In this document: piece after piece, positions 29,598 to 37,401 of the stretch
How positions within the stretch are numbered: position 1 is the stretch's first letter
How the letters are laid out: each line of letters begins with the position of its first letter
The notes under the pieces: generated by a model
Seen by the model: only the letters and a program-made list of their open reading frames with translations
Told to the model about the DNA's origin: nothing
Database searches by the model: none
Assembly: GCF_000745485.1 (NCBI RefSeq)
Contig: NZ_KN050693.1
Location: forward strand, 185,245 to 249,244
Direction of reading: 5' to 3'
From: Methanobacterium veterum
GTDB taxonomy: Archaea; Methanobacteriota; Methanobacteria; Methanobacteriales; Methanobacteriaceae
DNA: 64,000 bases
Translations under genes and position numbers: made by a program

Positions 29598-30268
29598 TTT
29601 GCTGACACCTCTAGTTTTTCAGATTTTGTATCATCTGTTTTCTTCTTCTGGTTCCATGCCAGTAAGTCTGGGCGCACATTTTCTAATGCCATGATTACAA
29701 CAACTGTTAGAATTGCCTCGATGATCCCTATTAATGCATGGTATATTCCCATCATTTCAAGTCCGGCTATGAGTGGGAATGTTCCAGCCAGCCACATTTC
29801 AACTGCAACTGCTTCTGCTGCTAAGAAAATAGATAACCATGATGCTATGGCTATGGCGGGTATTTTTCCTACTATTTTTCTAAGGGCGCGGAATCCGTAA
29901 AGTCCTACAAATCCGCCTATAATACCCATATTAAGCACGTTAGCACCTAAAACTGTTATTCCTCCATCACCGAAGAATAATGCCTGAACTAAGAGTACTA
30001 AAGTGAATACTATAACTGCTGCCTCTGGGGCACAGAATACAAGTGCAATTAAAGCTCCGCCCACCATATGCCCGCTTGTTCCAAAGGCTATAGGAATATT
30101 CATGGACATTATAGCAAATATACCTGCGGCCAAAACAGCCATTAAAGGAACTGACCGTTCATCAAGATTATTTCTAGCCCATCTCTGGGAGAAATACAAT
30201 GCAATAAAAAGTATAACAAAATAAATGGCGCACTGCCACAAAGGAATAAAACCGTTAGGTATATGCAT
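29594..30268 (-). CDS. cbiM: Cobalt/nickel ECF transporter substrate-binding component
   Basis: The 224-residue membrane protein begins with MHIPNGFIP, whose His-2 and N-terminal amino group bind the metal in CbiM/NikM proteins. [15 protein letters not shown] near 65 supplies another conserved His, and about six helices follow. It captures Ni or Co for F430, hydrogenases, CODH/ACS or B12. An out-of-frame ATG lies between the GGAG site and the true start, which is fixed by the MHIP motif. It is first in the cbiM-cbiN-cbiQ operon. Confidence 0.92.
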   Translation of the reverse strand: MHIPNGFIPLWQCAIYFVILFIALYFSQRWARNNLDERSVPLMAVLAAGIFAIMSMNIPIAFGTSGHMVGGALIALVFCAPEAAVIVFTLVLLVQALFFGDGGITVLGANVLNMGIIGGFVGLYGFRALRKIVGKIPAIAIASWLSIFLAAEAVAVEMWLAGTFPLIAGLEMMGIYHALIGIIEAILTVVVIMALENVRPDLLAWNQKKKTDDTKSEKLEVSAK

Positions 30269-30330
30269 ATCATTAAATCTCCTTGATTTTTACAAAATAG
30301 GTTCTATTTTTTATAATATAAACTTTTTCG

Positions 30331-30388
30331 TAAGTATTACTTATCGGCTGATTTTAGTAGAAAATGTAATAAAAAAGTACTACTAAAA
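30331..30388 (-). promoter_or_regulatory. Candidate metal-responsive operator upstream of cbiM
   Basis: TAAGTATTACTTA (30331-30343) is a perfect palindrome. TTTTAGTAG (30352-30360) and CTACTAAAA (30380-30388) form a perfect 9-bp inverted repeat with a 19-base spacer. They lie 63-120 bases before the cbiM start, where a NikR-type regulator would be expected. Binding is inferred. Confidence 0.4.
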
Positions 30389-30701
30389 AGGGATTTTTGG
30401 TAGAAATAGTAATAATCAATTTTAGATAACAGAAGCTTGAACTATGAACTAATTTTGTAAATAGAGTTCATTATATAAATTATTTTCTTTTTGATATTAA
30501 TATTAATTGAGTAATGTGTTATAACTGTTTTAAATTTTGAAGGCCATAGGGTAAACCAGTTTCTTTGATGTCTATTTTATTAGGTGATAATTTGAAAGAA
30601 CTTCACTTCAAGTTTCATTTGAAAACATCACGAGAAAATTATAACTTATATTTAATTGATTATGGCCAATCTTAAAAGTTTGAATTACTTTTTTCGTCAC
30701 G

Positions 30702-30714
30702 TTTAAATATATAA
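30702..30714 (+). promoter_or_regulatory. TATA box of the FmdE-like gene
   Basis: TTTAAATATATAA lies about 45 bases before the ATG at 30755, giving a leader long enough for the AGGTGA ribosome site. Confidence 0.5.
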
Positions 30715-30754
30715 GACGCTAAATACAACTTTGAAATAAGTAAAGGTGAAAAAT

Positions 30755-31348
30755 ATGAATGATTATGAAGTTTTACTTAATAGGGCAAAAGATTTGCACG
30801 GTGAAGTGTGTCCGGGCGTAATTATGGGGACCCGAATGAGCATCGCCGCTATGAAAAAGCTTAATATGGATCCTCTAGAACCAAATGAGAACCTTATAGT
30901 AACTGTAGAAACAGATAGGTGCATGCCTGATGCTATACAGGCAATAACAGGATGTACTGTTGGCCGCAGAACTCTAAAATGCAGAGATTATGGTAAATTT
31001 GTGGCTACATTTGTGGATATGACTACTGGAGAAGCAGTAAGGGCATCTGCAAAAGATGATCTGGTAGATTCCACTCCGGGTCTTTGGACATGGTTTAAGA
31101 ATGTAGCAGAACTAGCTAAAGAAAAAAATATGCCTAAGGTTATGGAGGAAAAGAAATCTGCAATTAAAAAACTATCTGAAATGCCAGATGAGGACCTGCT
31201 TTCTTTAGTGGAATTGCAAATAGATGACACTGAAATTCCGGGCATTCCACAGCATATAGTGACATGCTCAGTCTGTGGTGAACATGTAATGGATAAAAAA
31301 GAAATTATTGTGGATGGTAAACCTGTCTGTCAGTTTTGTGCAGATTAA
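30755..31348 (+). CDS. fmdE: FmdE-family protein with C-terminal zinc finger
   Basis: The 197-residue protein has an FmdE domain: HGEVCPGVIMGTRMSIAAMK near 15-35 with the conserved His and Cys, and CMPDAIQAITGCTVGRRTL near 50-70. A TraR/DksA-like zinc finger follows (CSVC and CQFC at about 172-195). The family is named from a protein co-purified with formylmethanofuran dehydrogenase but is widespread and often linked to molybdenum or metal handling. The start is ATG 30755, five bases after AGGTGA, rather than the GTG at 30746. It is divergent from the Co/Ni transporter. Confidence 0.85.
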   Translation: MNDYEVLLNRAKDLHGEVCPGVIMGTRMSIAAMKKLNMDPLEPNENLIVTVETDRCMPDAIQAITGCTVGRRTLKCRDYGKFVATFVDMTTGEAVRASAKDDLVDSTPGLWTWFKNVAELAKEKNMPKVMEEKKSAIKKLSEMPDEDLLSLVELQIDDTEIPGIPQHIVTCSVCGEHVMDKKEIIVDGKPVCQFCAD

Positions 31349-31410
31349 AAGAATTAATCTGCATTTTATTAATTTTTTGTACAGTAAAAATAGGTCCTTT
31401 TATAAAATTT

Positions 31411-31743
31411 TTAGTTAACCATAATCAATTTATTAGTTTTCGGATCTTTATAGACGGTTCCTACTTGTTCATACCCACTACCTTCGCCTGATTTGGTTTG
31501 AGAAGTGTTATTTATTTCTTTTCCCTCCTGGATTTCAACTGTTTGCTGAACAGTTTTCATGATTTCTTGTTTTTCCTGCGGTGTTGCATTACTGAATACA
31601 ACGCTCTGCATCCCAAAGGACATTACTGTAAATATCAGAAATCCTACAGCTAAAACTAACATGCAGTCAACCATATTTACTGCATATGACATTGGATCGA
31701 TTTCTTCATTGGTATCCATTAGTTTTGGTCTTCTTCTCAGCAT
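31411..31743 (-). CDS. DUF2149 protein, ExbD/TolR-like
   Basis: The 110-residue protein has one N-terminal helix, VDCMLVLAVGFLIFTVM, with an Asp (residue 26) at the place of the proton-carrying Asp of ExbD/TolR/MotB. The rest is a small polar domain that would lie outside the membrane. It is the last gene of the operon and overlaps the ExbB-like gene by 38 bases; its GGAGG ribosome site lies inside that gene. It probably forms a proton channel with the upstream protein. What the channel drives is unknown. Confidence 0.8.
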   Translation of the reverse strand: MLRRRPKLMDTNEEIDPMSYAVNMVDCMLVLAVGFLIFTVMSFGMQSVVFSNATPQEKQEIMKTVQQTVEIQEGKEINNTSQTKSGEGSGYEQVGTVYKDPKTNKLIMVN

Positions 31744-32380
31744 TTTGTAATGCCTCCAATGTAGATTCTGCTAAAGTGTCAAGAGTTGAAAGTTGATCTT
31801 CGTACCATCTTTTTCTTATTCTAGATATTGTGAATGCAACTGCAGCTGCTCCTAGGCCAACAATTGCTGCATCAAATGCGGCCACTAGATTTTGTGACAG
31901 GGAAGTTATGTCTCCAGACCCTAAGGCAGACAGCCCGGGTCCAAGGGGTATCAATGTTCCCATTAATCCTATAGCTGGGCCAATTTTCGCGATAACATCA
32001 GTTTTTTCGATGCGTTTGGCCGCATTAATTTGTTCTGCTTCAATTAACTTTCTGGCAAATGCTTCCCTTGATTTTTCGCCTAGATTGCTATTTACTGCTA
32101 TTTTGCTCAGTATTTCCCTGTGGCTTTTTGGGAGATTGCTTTTTTCTGCAACTTCCTTAATTCCATCAGGAGTTTCCTGAGTGGAAATACTGTTTAAAAG
32201 TTCTTCAATTTCGTTTACATCGGTTTTGATTCTACTGGAATATTCAGATAATATTCCTCCAACCTGTATAATCGTATACACCATGAATATTAACAGCGCT
32301 GCAATAACAGGTATAATTAAACTCTGTGCTATTACATACATTAAACTGCTTAATGCTTCACTTCCAAGAATTGCTGTCAT
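31706..32380 (-). CDS. MotA/TolQ/ExbB-family proton channel protein
   Basis: The 224-residue protein has a helix at about 10-32, a cytosolic loop with coiled-coil character (about 40-120), and two helices carrying KIGPAIGLMGTLIPLGPGL, the ExbB/TolQ signature with the conserved Thr. It ends in FTISRIRKRWYEDQ. Five ExbB subunits with two ExbD-like subunits would form a proton-driven motor. It lies 13 bases after the DUF2162 gene. In bacteria such motors energise outer-membrane work or gliding; here no outer membrane is expected. Confidence 0.88.
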   Translation of the reverse strand: MTAILGSEALSSLMYVIAQSLIIPVIAALLIFMVYTIIQVGGILSEYSSRIKTDVNEIEELLNSISTQETPDGIKEVAEKSNLPKSHREILSKIAVNSNLGEKSREAFARKLIEAEQINAAKRIEKTDVIAKIGPAIGLMGTLIPLGPGLSALGSGDITSLSQNLVAAFDAAIVGLGAAAVAFTISRIRKRWYEDQLSTLDTLAESTLEALQNAEKKTKTNGYQ

Positions 32381-32393
32381 TAAATCGCCTCTT

Positions 32394-33113
32394 TTATTTC
32401 TGTATTAGACTACTTCGTTTTTTTGTTACATAAAACCCACTAAATATCAATATGATGGCAAATATTGATACGTAAGTTAATGTTTCGCTAGATGGTATGT
32501 TCATGGGGCTCATTGGAGACTCAAGAACTTTATTTATATTGGGAATCACAATTACTGATGCTATGAAATAGAATCCTGCAAAAAGCATAAAATTACCCAG
32601 TAAAAGGGGATATGGTTTTTTTGTGATCCGGGTTATAGCCTCTGAAGCAAAATAAACTATTAATATGGTTAAACTTAAAAAAACCCCCGCATATTGCCCA
32701 ATAACTACGCTAGAAGCTCCTATTATTGGAGATATCATTATTATTGCTGCCCCAATCATTCCAAAACAACATGGACTTGGAGCTATCATGGCCGCACATG
32801 TGGCCTTAGCGTGATTTTTTTGGTGTATTTTCCATTCTTTAATTGTATAAAAACCGGTATATATGATAATTAATGCCATTATTAGAAAAATGGCAGAATT
32901 ATAATCAGATATGAAGTTATAAAATGTACTGGTATATCTTGAGATTATAAAAGACAAAATGTATATTCCTAAACCATAACCTGCCGCTATGACAACTGCA
33001 ACCTTTTTTGAAAGGCCCGAAAACCCCATAGCAAGGCCGATTTTAACGCCGAACAATAGAACTACCGATAGTATTCCCAACTGCCATATTAAATTTAACA
33101 TGTTATCCACCAT
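32394..33113 (-). CDS. DUF2162 membrane protein, predicted transporter
   Basis: The 239-residue protein has seven hydrophobic segments. A conserved cysteine motif APSPCCFGMIGAAIIM lies near 115-130, a likely metal or redox site inside the membrane. The family is confined mainly to methanogens and usually sits next to ExbB-like and DUF2149 genes, as here. It is annotated as a predicted transporter, and metal uptake is plausible from the Cys pair but unproven. It sits 70 bases downstream of the secreted beta-helix protein and 13 bases upstream of the ExbB-like gene. Confidence 0.82.
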   Translation of the reverse strand: MVDNMLNLIWQLGILSVVLLFGVKIGLAMGFSGLSKKVAVVIAAGYGLGIYILSFIISRYTSTFYNFISDYNSAIFLIMALIIIYTGFYTIKEWKIHQKNHAKATCAAMIAPSPCCFGMIGAAIIMISPIIGASSVVIGQYAGVFLSLTILIVYFASEAITRITKKPYPLLLGNFMLFAGFYFIASVIVIPNINKVLESPMSPMNIPSSETLTYVSIFAIILIFSGFYVTKKRSSLIQK

Positions 33114-33183
33114 TTAAAATTTAATTTTGTAAAACTGAATAATTCAAAAAAAAATAAAGAAATTTAAACTGTTAATTTACAGT

Positions 33184-34866
33184 TTAATATCCAGTGATAT
33201 ATTTATATTGGATTTTACCGTTGTCGTTGAATGTTATTTTTTTGCTTCCTGTGGATGTGACCTGTGCTTTGACTTTGAATGTATATGCTTTTGATGCAGG
33301 TACGGTGAAAGTCCATGTTTTAGTGGCTGAATTGTAAACTGATGGATAGTTAACGGCAATTAATTTCATTCCTGCGGGTAATGTTATTTTGATTTTAACA
33401 GTACCTGATTTGTCTATTCCTGTGTTGCTAACAGCACTTGCTATGTAGACATATTTGCCTTTTTTAACTTTAGTACTGCTGACTGTGTTGGTATACGATA
33501 ATCTAATGTCTTTATTTATTGTTAAAGTTGATTTTAATGCATTTAATGATTTATCGCCAGCATAGTCTGTGTAATTTGCAGAAGCACTGGTTGATATGTT
33601 TCCTGCTTTTTTAGCTGTTACAGTGAATACAATCATGGCTTCATTGCCTGAGCTTAAGTTACCAACGTTCCATGTTCCAGTGGCTGAGTTAAAATTACCT
33701 TTAGAAACAGCTACTACTTTATAGCTGGTGTAATTTGAGGAAGGTAAAATTTTACTTACGTTGACGTTACTTGCTGCACCTTTTCCATTGTTTGAAACTT
33801 TTACGGTGTAAGTGGTGCTTTTACCGTTGGTTATGCTGGAATTTGAGTAAGATGAACTCATTGAAATATCTGAAACCTCACGTGCAGAGTCGGTAAATGT
33901 TCCATTAGCGGTAGTTTTACTGCCGGTACTGCTGTCAGCTACCATTACATAGTACGGGAATGTATAAGGGAATGCAGTTGTGGTCAAACTGTAGTTGTTA
34001 TTTTGTATGCTTACATTGTAGAAACCAGATGAGAGCATTACTCCTACAAGGGATTTAGTCATGGTATTATTTGTTATATTGATGTTTCCTGCACCATATG
34101 CTGTTATTGAACTTAATGCGCAATTTAAGATAGTGTTGTTGTAGACATCATGTCCTGCAGAGTGCATTAAATAGATACCTTCACTGGTACCATTAATCAA
34201 GTTTCCACAAACTGTGGCATTAGGACCAAGTCCGTGCCTTACATCAATACCATGATTAGCACAATTTAAGACAGTATTATTTGTTATTAATGCGTATGCT
34301 GAACCAAAACTGATAATACCTGTGGTGGTCATATTGCTGACATTATTGTTATTGATGATTACGTTTGGACATACGTTGGAATATATTCCCCATGAGGAGA
34401 AATTCAGGTTGTTATTGTATATATTAAGTTTACTTGCATTTTGTGCATAGATCAATGTATTGTTGTAACCTATGCTGCTGGCTGAATTGGCCATGCTTGT
34501 TATATTAAATCCGGATATGGAACATTCTGCTGCATTTAAGAAATAAAAAGCTGCTGTATTGTTTATGCCCCTATTCTGTACAGTTGAAGGGATATAACTC
34601 CAGTTGATGATAGCTTTTATTGCTGTTCCACCTGCTGCACCTGCTAAATTCAGTGTTTTATTTATCACTAGAGATATGTTATCATATTCGCTTCCTAGAA
34701 ATTTTATTGTGTCTCCTGATTGTGCTCCATCAATAATGGACTGGATTTCTGTATTAGTTGCTCCATCTTTCACAGTAACTGTAGCTGCAGAAGCACTGGA
34801 AATTCCAGAACCGATAATCGATAGGAAAACAAGGAAGACTATTAAAGACTTCATACTTTTATTCAA
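33184..34866 (-). CDS. Secreted surface protein: right-handed beta helix plus DUF11 repeats
   Basis: The 560-residue protein has a signal peptide (about 1-28, ending SSASA). A beta-helix region with parallel NNT and NN-rich coils covers about 30-300. Two DUF11/CARDB-like domains follow (about 320-430 and 450-555), with the first showing TYTVKVSNNGKGAASNV and GTWNVGNLSSG. There is no C-terminal membrane anchor. The start is TTG 34866, supported by GGGAGAGGATAAAA; the ATG at 34854 has no ribosome site. It leads the DUF2162-ExbB-DUF2149 operon, so it may be the outer partner of that system. Confidence 0.85.
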   Translation of the reverse strand: MNKSMKSLIVFLVFLSIIGSGISSASAATVTVKDGATNTEIQSIIDGAQSGDTIKFLGSEYDNISLVINKTLNLAGAAGGTAIKAIINWSYIPSTVQNRGINNTAAFYFLNAAECSISGFNITSMANSASSIGYNNTLIYAQNASKLNIYNNNLNFSSWGIYSNVCPNVIINNNNVSNMTTTGIISFGSAYALITNNTVLNCANHGIDVRHGLGPNATVCGNLINGTSEGIYLMHSAGHDVYNNTILNCALSSITAYGAGNINITNNTMTKSLVGVMLSSGFYNVSIQNNNYSLTTTAFPYTFPYYVMVADSSTGSKTTANGTFTDSAREVSDISMSSSYSNSSITNGKSTTYTVKVSNNGKGAASNVNVSKILPSSNYTSYKVVAVSKGNFNSATGTWNVGNLSSGNEAMIVFTVTAKKAGNISTSASANYTDYAGDKSLNALKSTLTINKDIRLSYTNTVSSTKVKKGKYVYIASAVSNTGIDKSGTVKIKITLPAGMKLIAVNYPSVYNSATKTWTFTVPASKAYTFKVKAQVTSTGSKKITFNDNGKIQYKYITGY

Positions 34867-35207
34867 TTTTATCCTCTCCCATCTTATATAATATAAAAAG
34901 AATAATTATGGAGCATCATATTTATACATATCGATAGGGGGATTTAATGGGGCTTATATCTTAATATAATATTTATTGGTGTACATTTAATAATTTAAAA
35001 GGCCTAAAATTGCTTATTTTTGATCTAAAATAAGTTAAATCTAGTTTATTATATAAAGAATAAATTTGCCAATCGTCAAGTATAAATATATAAATCAGCT
35101 AAACTTAATCCTGATTAAAGGGCAAATACTTAAGAAAATGAATAATTAAGATTTAAAAAAGTGTATTACCGTCTTAAAAATAATCAGTATTTACAAAATG
35201 TGATAAA
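34867..35207. other. Divergent promoter region of two surface-protein genes
   Basis: The 341-base spacer has TATA-like sequences for the left gene at about 34883-34900 and for the right gene at about 35085-35095 (TATAAATATATAAAT). An orphan ribosome site AGGGGGATTTA precedes ATG 34947 with only five codons, perhaps a relic. Confidence 0.45.
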
Positions 35208-36770
35208 ATGAGTTTAGATTCTTTTAAAAATATAAATTTCTGTTCGATATTTTTACTGTTATCTATCGTCATTTTTCTTGGAATAAGCTTGAATCCGGTT
35301 TCGGCAGCTACTATTAATGTGAGCTCGGGACTACAGAATTATGACATTCAATCATTAATCGATGGAGCACAGTCAGGGGATACCATTAATTTCATGGGAA
35401 ACAGTTACAGCAATATCTCTTTAATAATAAACAAAAAATTGGACATCATTAGCCATATAAACACGATTATCCGTAGTAATAATTCTATTGGTATTAATGG
35501 ATCTAGTATGGGGCTAACAGAAACGTTTGCTTTCTATTTTGCTAAAAATAGTTCTGGAAGTGTAATTTCAGGCTTCAATATCCTGACCAATTCAGACTAT
35601 GGTATAATTGCCCAGAATGCTAAAAACATAACCATTAGTTCTAATAATATTTCTGGAGGATATAAAGGTTCAATTAAGTTAAATAATGTTTCCAATGCTA
35701 CTGTCAGTAAAAATGATCTGTTTAACTCTAAAGGAAATGGTATAAACATTGAAAATTCTAAAAAAATAACTGTAAATGAAAATCAGATATCAAACAATAC
35801 TTACTCCGGAATACATGTTTATAATTCAGATAATATTAATGTAAAAAAAAGTAATGTTTCAAATAATACTTTAAGTGGAATATCGATTTATTCTTCTAAA
35901 AATGTTTCTGTTAAAGACAATAACATCAATAAAAACGGGCATGGTGTTTATTTATCGGGTACTGATAAAGTTAATGTTTCTTACAATAAGATCAGTAACA
36001 ATCGGTTAAATGGTATAACTTTAGAGGATACGACAAAAAACACTTATATTTCTAAAAATAATGTCACTGGGAATTTAAATGGATTATATATAGATTCTTA
36101 CAGTGTCAATGATACAGTATGTAATAATTATTTTACAGACAGCCATAAATCTATTTTTGCCGGTTTAGATGTATCTGAAACAGGAAATGGAATTATTGCC
36201 GGAACTTATTATCAGGAATCTAATTCATTGATTAAAATTGAGGATAATAGTATAACAAATAATGAACAGTTTTCTATTAGAGGTTCTCCAGCATTATCCC
36301 ATGATTTTGTAGTAGGAGCTAACTGGTACGGTACCAATGACCCTAGTCAGACTCATGTATGTCCTATGGTGGGGATGTGCGGTATGTTATTTTCAGATCA
36401 AGTAGGTTCGTTGGATTTCGTCGATGAAGATACCAATAAAAATAATCAGACAGGTGGAAAAACAAATTCTGGTAATGGCTCTTCTATTGGTAATGGTAAT
36501 GGTACTAGTGGAGGCAATAATAACGGTTCTTTTCTTGGTAGTGGTAGCGGAACTGCTAACGGTAATGGGACCGGATCTGGAATTGGATTATTTGGAAATC
36601 TTGAATCTAAGGGGTTAAGTGGAGGATCAAGTGGTGGAAAAAATGGTGTGGAAGTATCAATTAAAAGCACTATAAATGCGATAAAAAGTAATCCTTATGC
36701 TAGTCTAGGAATATTGGCTCTTATAGTGTTGATTGCAGTAGGCTATTTTAAACGAGATAAGTTCAACTAA
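35208..36770 (+). CDS. Membrane-anchored surface beta-helix protein (NosD-like repeats)
   Basis: The 520-residue protein has a signal peptide (about 1-33) and a region of parallel beta-helix coils (about 90-340) with repeated NNxISxN motifs. An Asn/Gly/Ser-rich stalk covers about 405-470 and a final hydrophobic helix (about 495-513) precedes a short basic tail (FKRDKFN), the usual anchor of archaeal surface proteins. Its start region, with SLIDGAQSGDTINFMG and SLIINKKL, matches the divergent gene at 34866 (SIIDGAQSGDTIKFLG, SLVINKTL), so the two are paralogues. GTGATAAA precedes the ATG. An adhesin-like role is inferred. Confidence 0.85.
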   Translation: MSLDSFKNINFCSIFLLLSIVIFLGISLNPVSAATINVSSGLQNYDIQSLIDGAQSGDTINFMGNSYSNISLIINKKLDIISHINTIIRSNNSIGINGSSMGLTETFAFYFAKNSSGSVISGFNILTNSDYGIIAQNAKNITISSNNISGGYKGSIKLNNVSNATVSKNDLFNSKGNGINIENSKKITVNENQISNNTYSGIHVYNSDNINVKKSNVSNNTLSGISIYSSKNVSVKDNNINKNGHGVYLSGTDKVNVSYNKISNNRLNGITLEDTTKNTYISKNNVTGNLNGLYIDSYSVNDTVCNNYFTDSHKSIFAGLDVSETGNGIIAGTYYQESNSLIKIEDNSITNNEQFSIRGSPALSHDFVVGANWYGTNDPSQTHVCPMVGMCGMLFSDQVGSLDFVDEDTNKNNQTGGKTNSGNGSSIGNGNGTSGGNNNGSFLGSGSGTANGNGTGSGIGLFGNLESKGLSGGSSGGKNGVEVSIKSTINAIKSNPYASLGILALIVLIAVGYFKRDKFN

Positions 36771-37271
36771 AGTGGTATTTTATAAAATTCGTGTATTATA
36801 ATTGTTGAAACGTATAAAATGGTTGTTAATACCGTTAAAATTGATTAAAGCTTTTTTCAACGGTTAACAATTATTCTATATGAATGATAATTATATATTG
36901 TAATAACTGAAATGTAAGAGATAATCAAAACAGATTATATATTCTTTATTTCACTTTTAATTTTTTAATATATTGTTTTAAAACTTCAAATTTAATTTTT
37001 ATTCTTTTATGTAGGAGATAGTTAGAAAAATAGAGAATTATTTAATATAACTTTTTTTGGGAGTGTTTTCAAATTAAGTGAACTTCATAAGATAATAAGT
37101 AAATTATAATAAATAATAAAAAAATATTGGATTTTGGAAAAAGGGTACTGAATTGGTTTTAAGTTAAAATAATGATCAATATAAGGATATGAAAATTAAA
37201 AATCAATAAATTAGGTTATATTAGTGTAATTCTGGTATTACAAAATAACTCATTTTTTGAAAAATAAGGAT
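36771..37271. other. Intergenic region upstream of the cdh promoters
   Basis: About 500 bases of very AT-rich sequence with poly-T and poly-A runs. A weak inverted pair near 36826-36870 (CGTTAAAA...CAACGGTTAAC) could mark the end of the upstream transcript. No ORF. Confidence 0.35.
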
Positions 37272-37395
37272 AAAATTTATATAAGGTGACGCTCTACTTT
37301 AAAATATCATTATAAATCATTAATAATTAAAGCAAACTTTATATAATGGTGGAACCCTATCTAAACTATCATTATAAATCATTACTAATTTGGTG
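37272..37395 (+). promoter_or_regulatory. Tandemly duplicated promoter/operator of the cdh operon
   Basis: Two copies of a 62-base unit are present. TATA boxes TTTATATAA lie at 37276-37284 and 37338-37346. A 17-base block, ATCATTA-TAA-ATCATTA, lies at 37306-37322 and 37368-37384, exactly 62 bases apart. Each block holds two ATCATTA half-sites spaced 10 bases, one helical turn. The second copy ends just before the GGTGATTACT ribosome site of cdhA. Two transcription starts and a repressor or activator site near each start are inferred. Confidence 0.7.
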
Positions 37396-37401
37396 ATTAC
37401 T

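Larger units (their letters stand above)
30269..30754. other. Divergent intergenic region between cbiM and the FmdE-like gene
   Basis: This 486-base region carries promoters for both sides. Near cbiM it has several symmetric elements (30331-30388). Near the right end it has a TATA box at 30702-30714. No ORF was supported. Confidence 0.5.
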
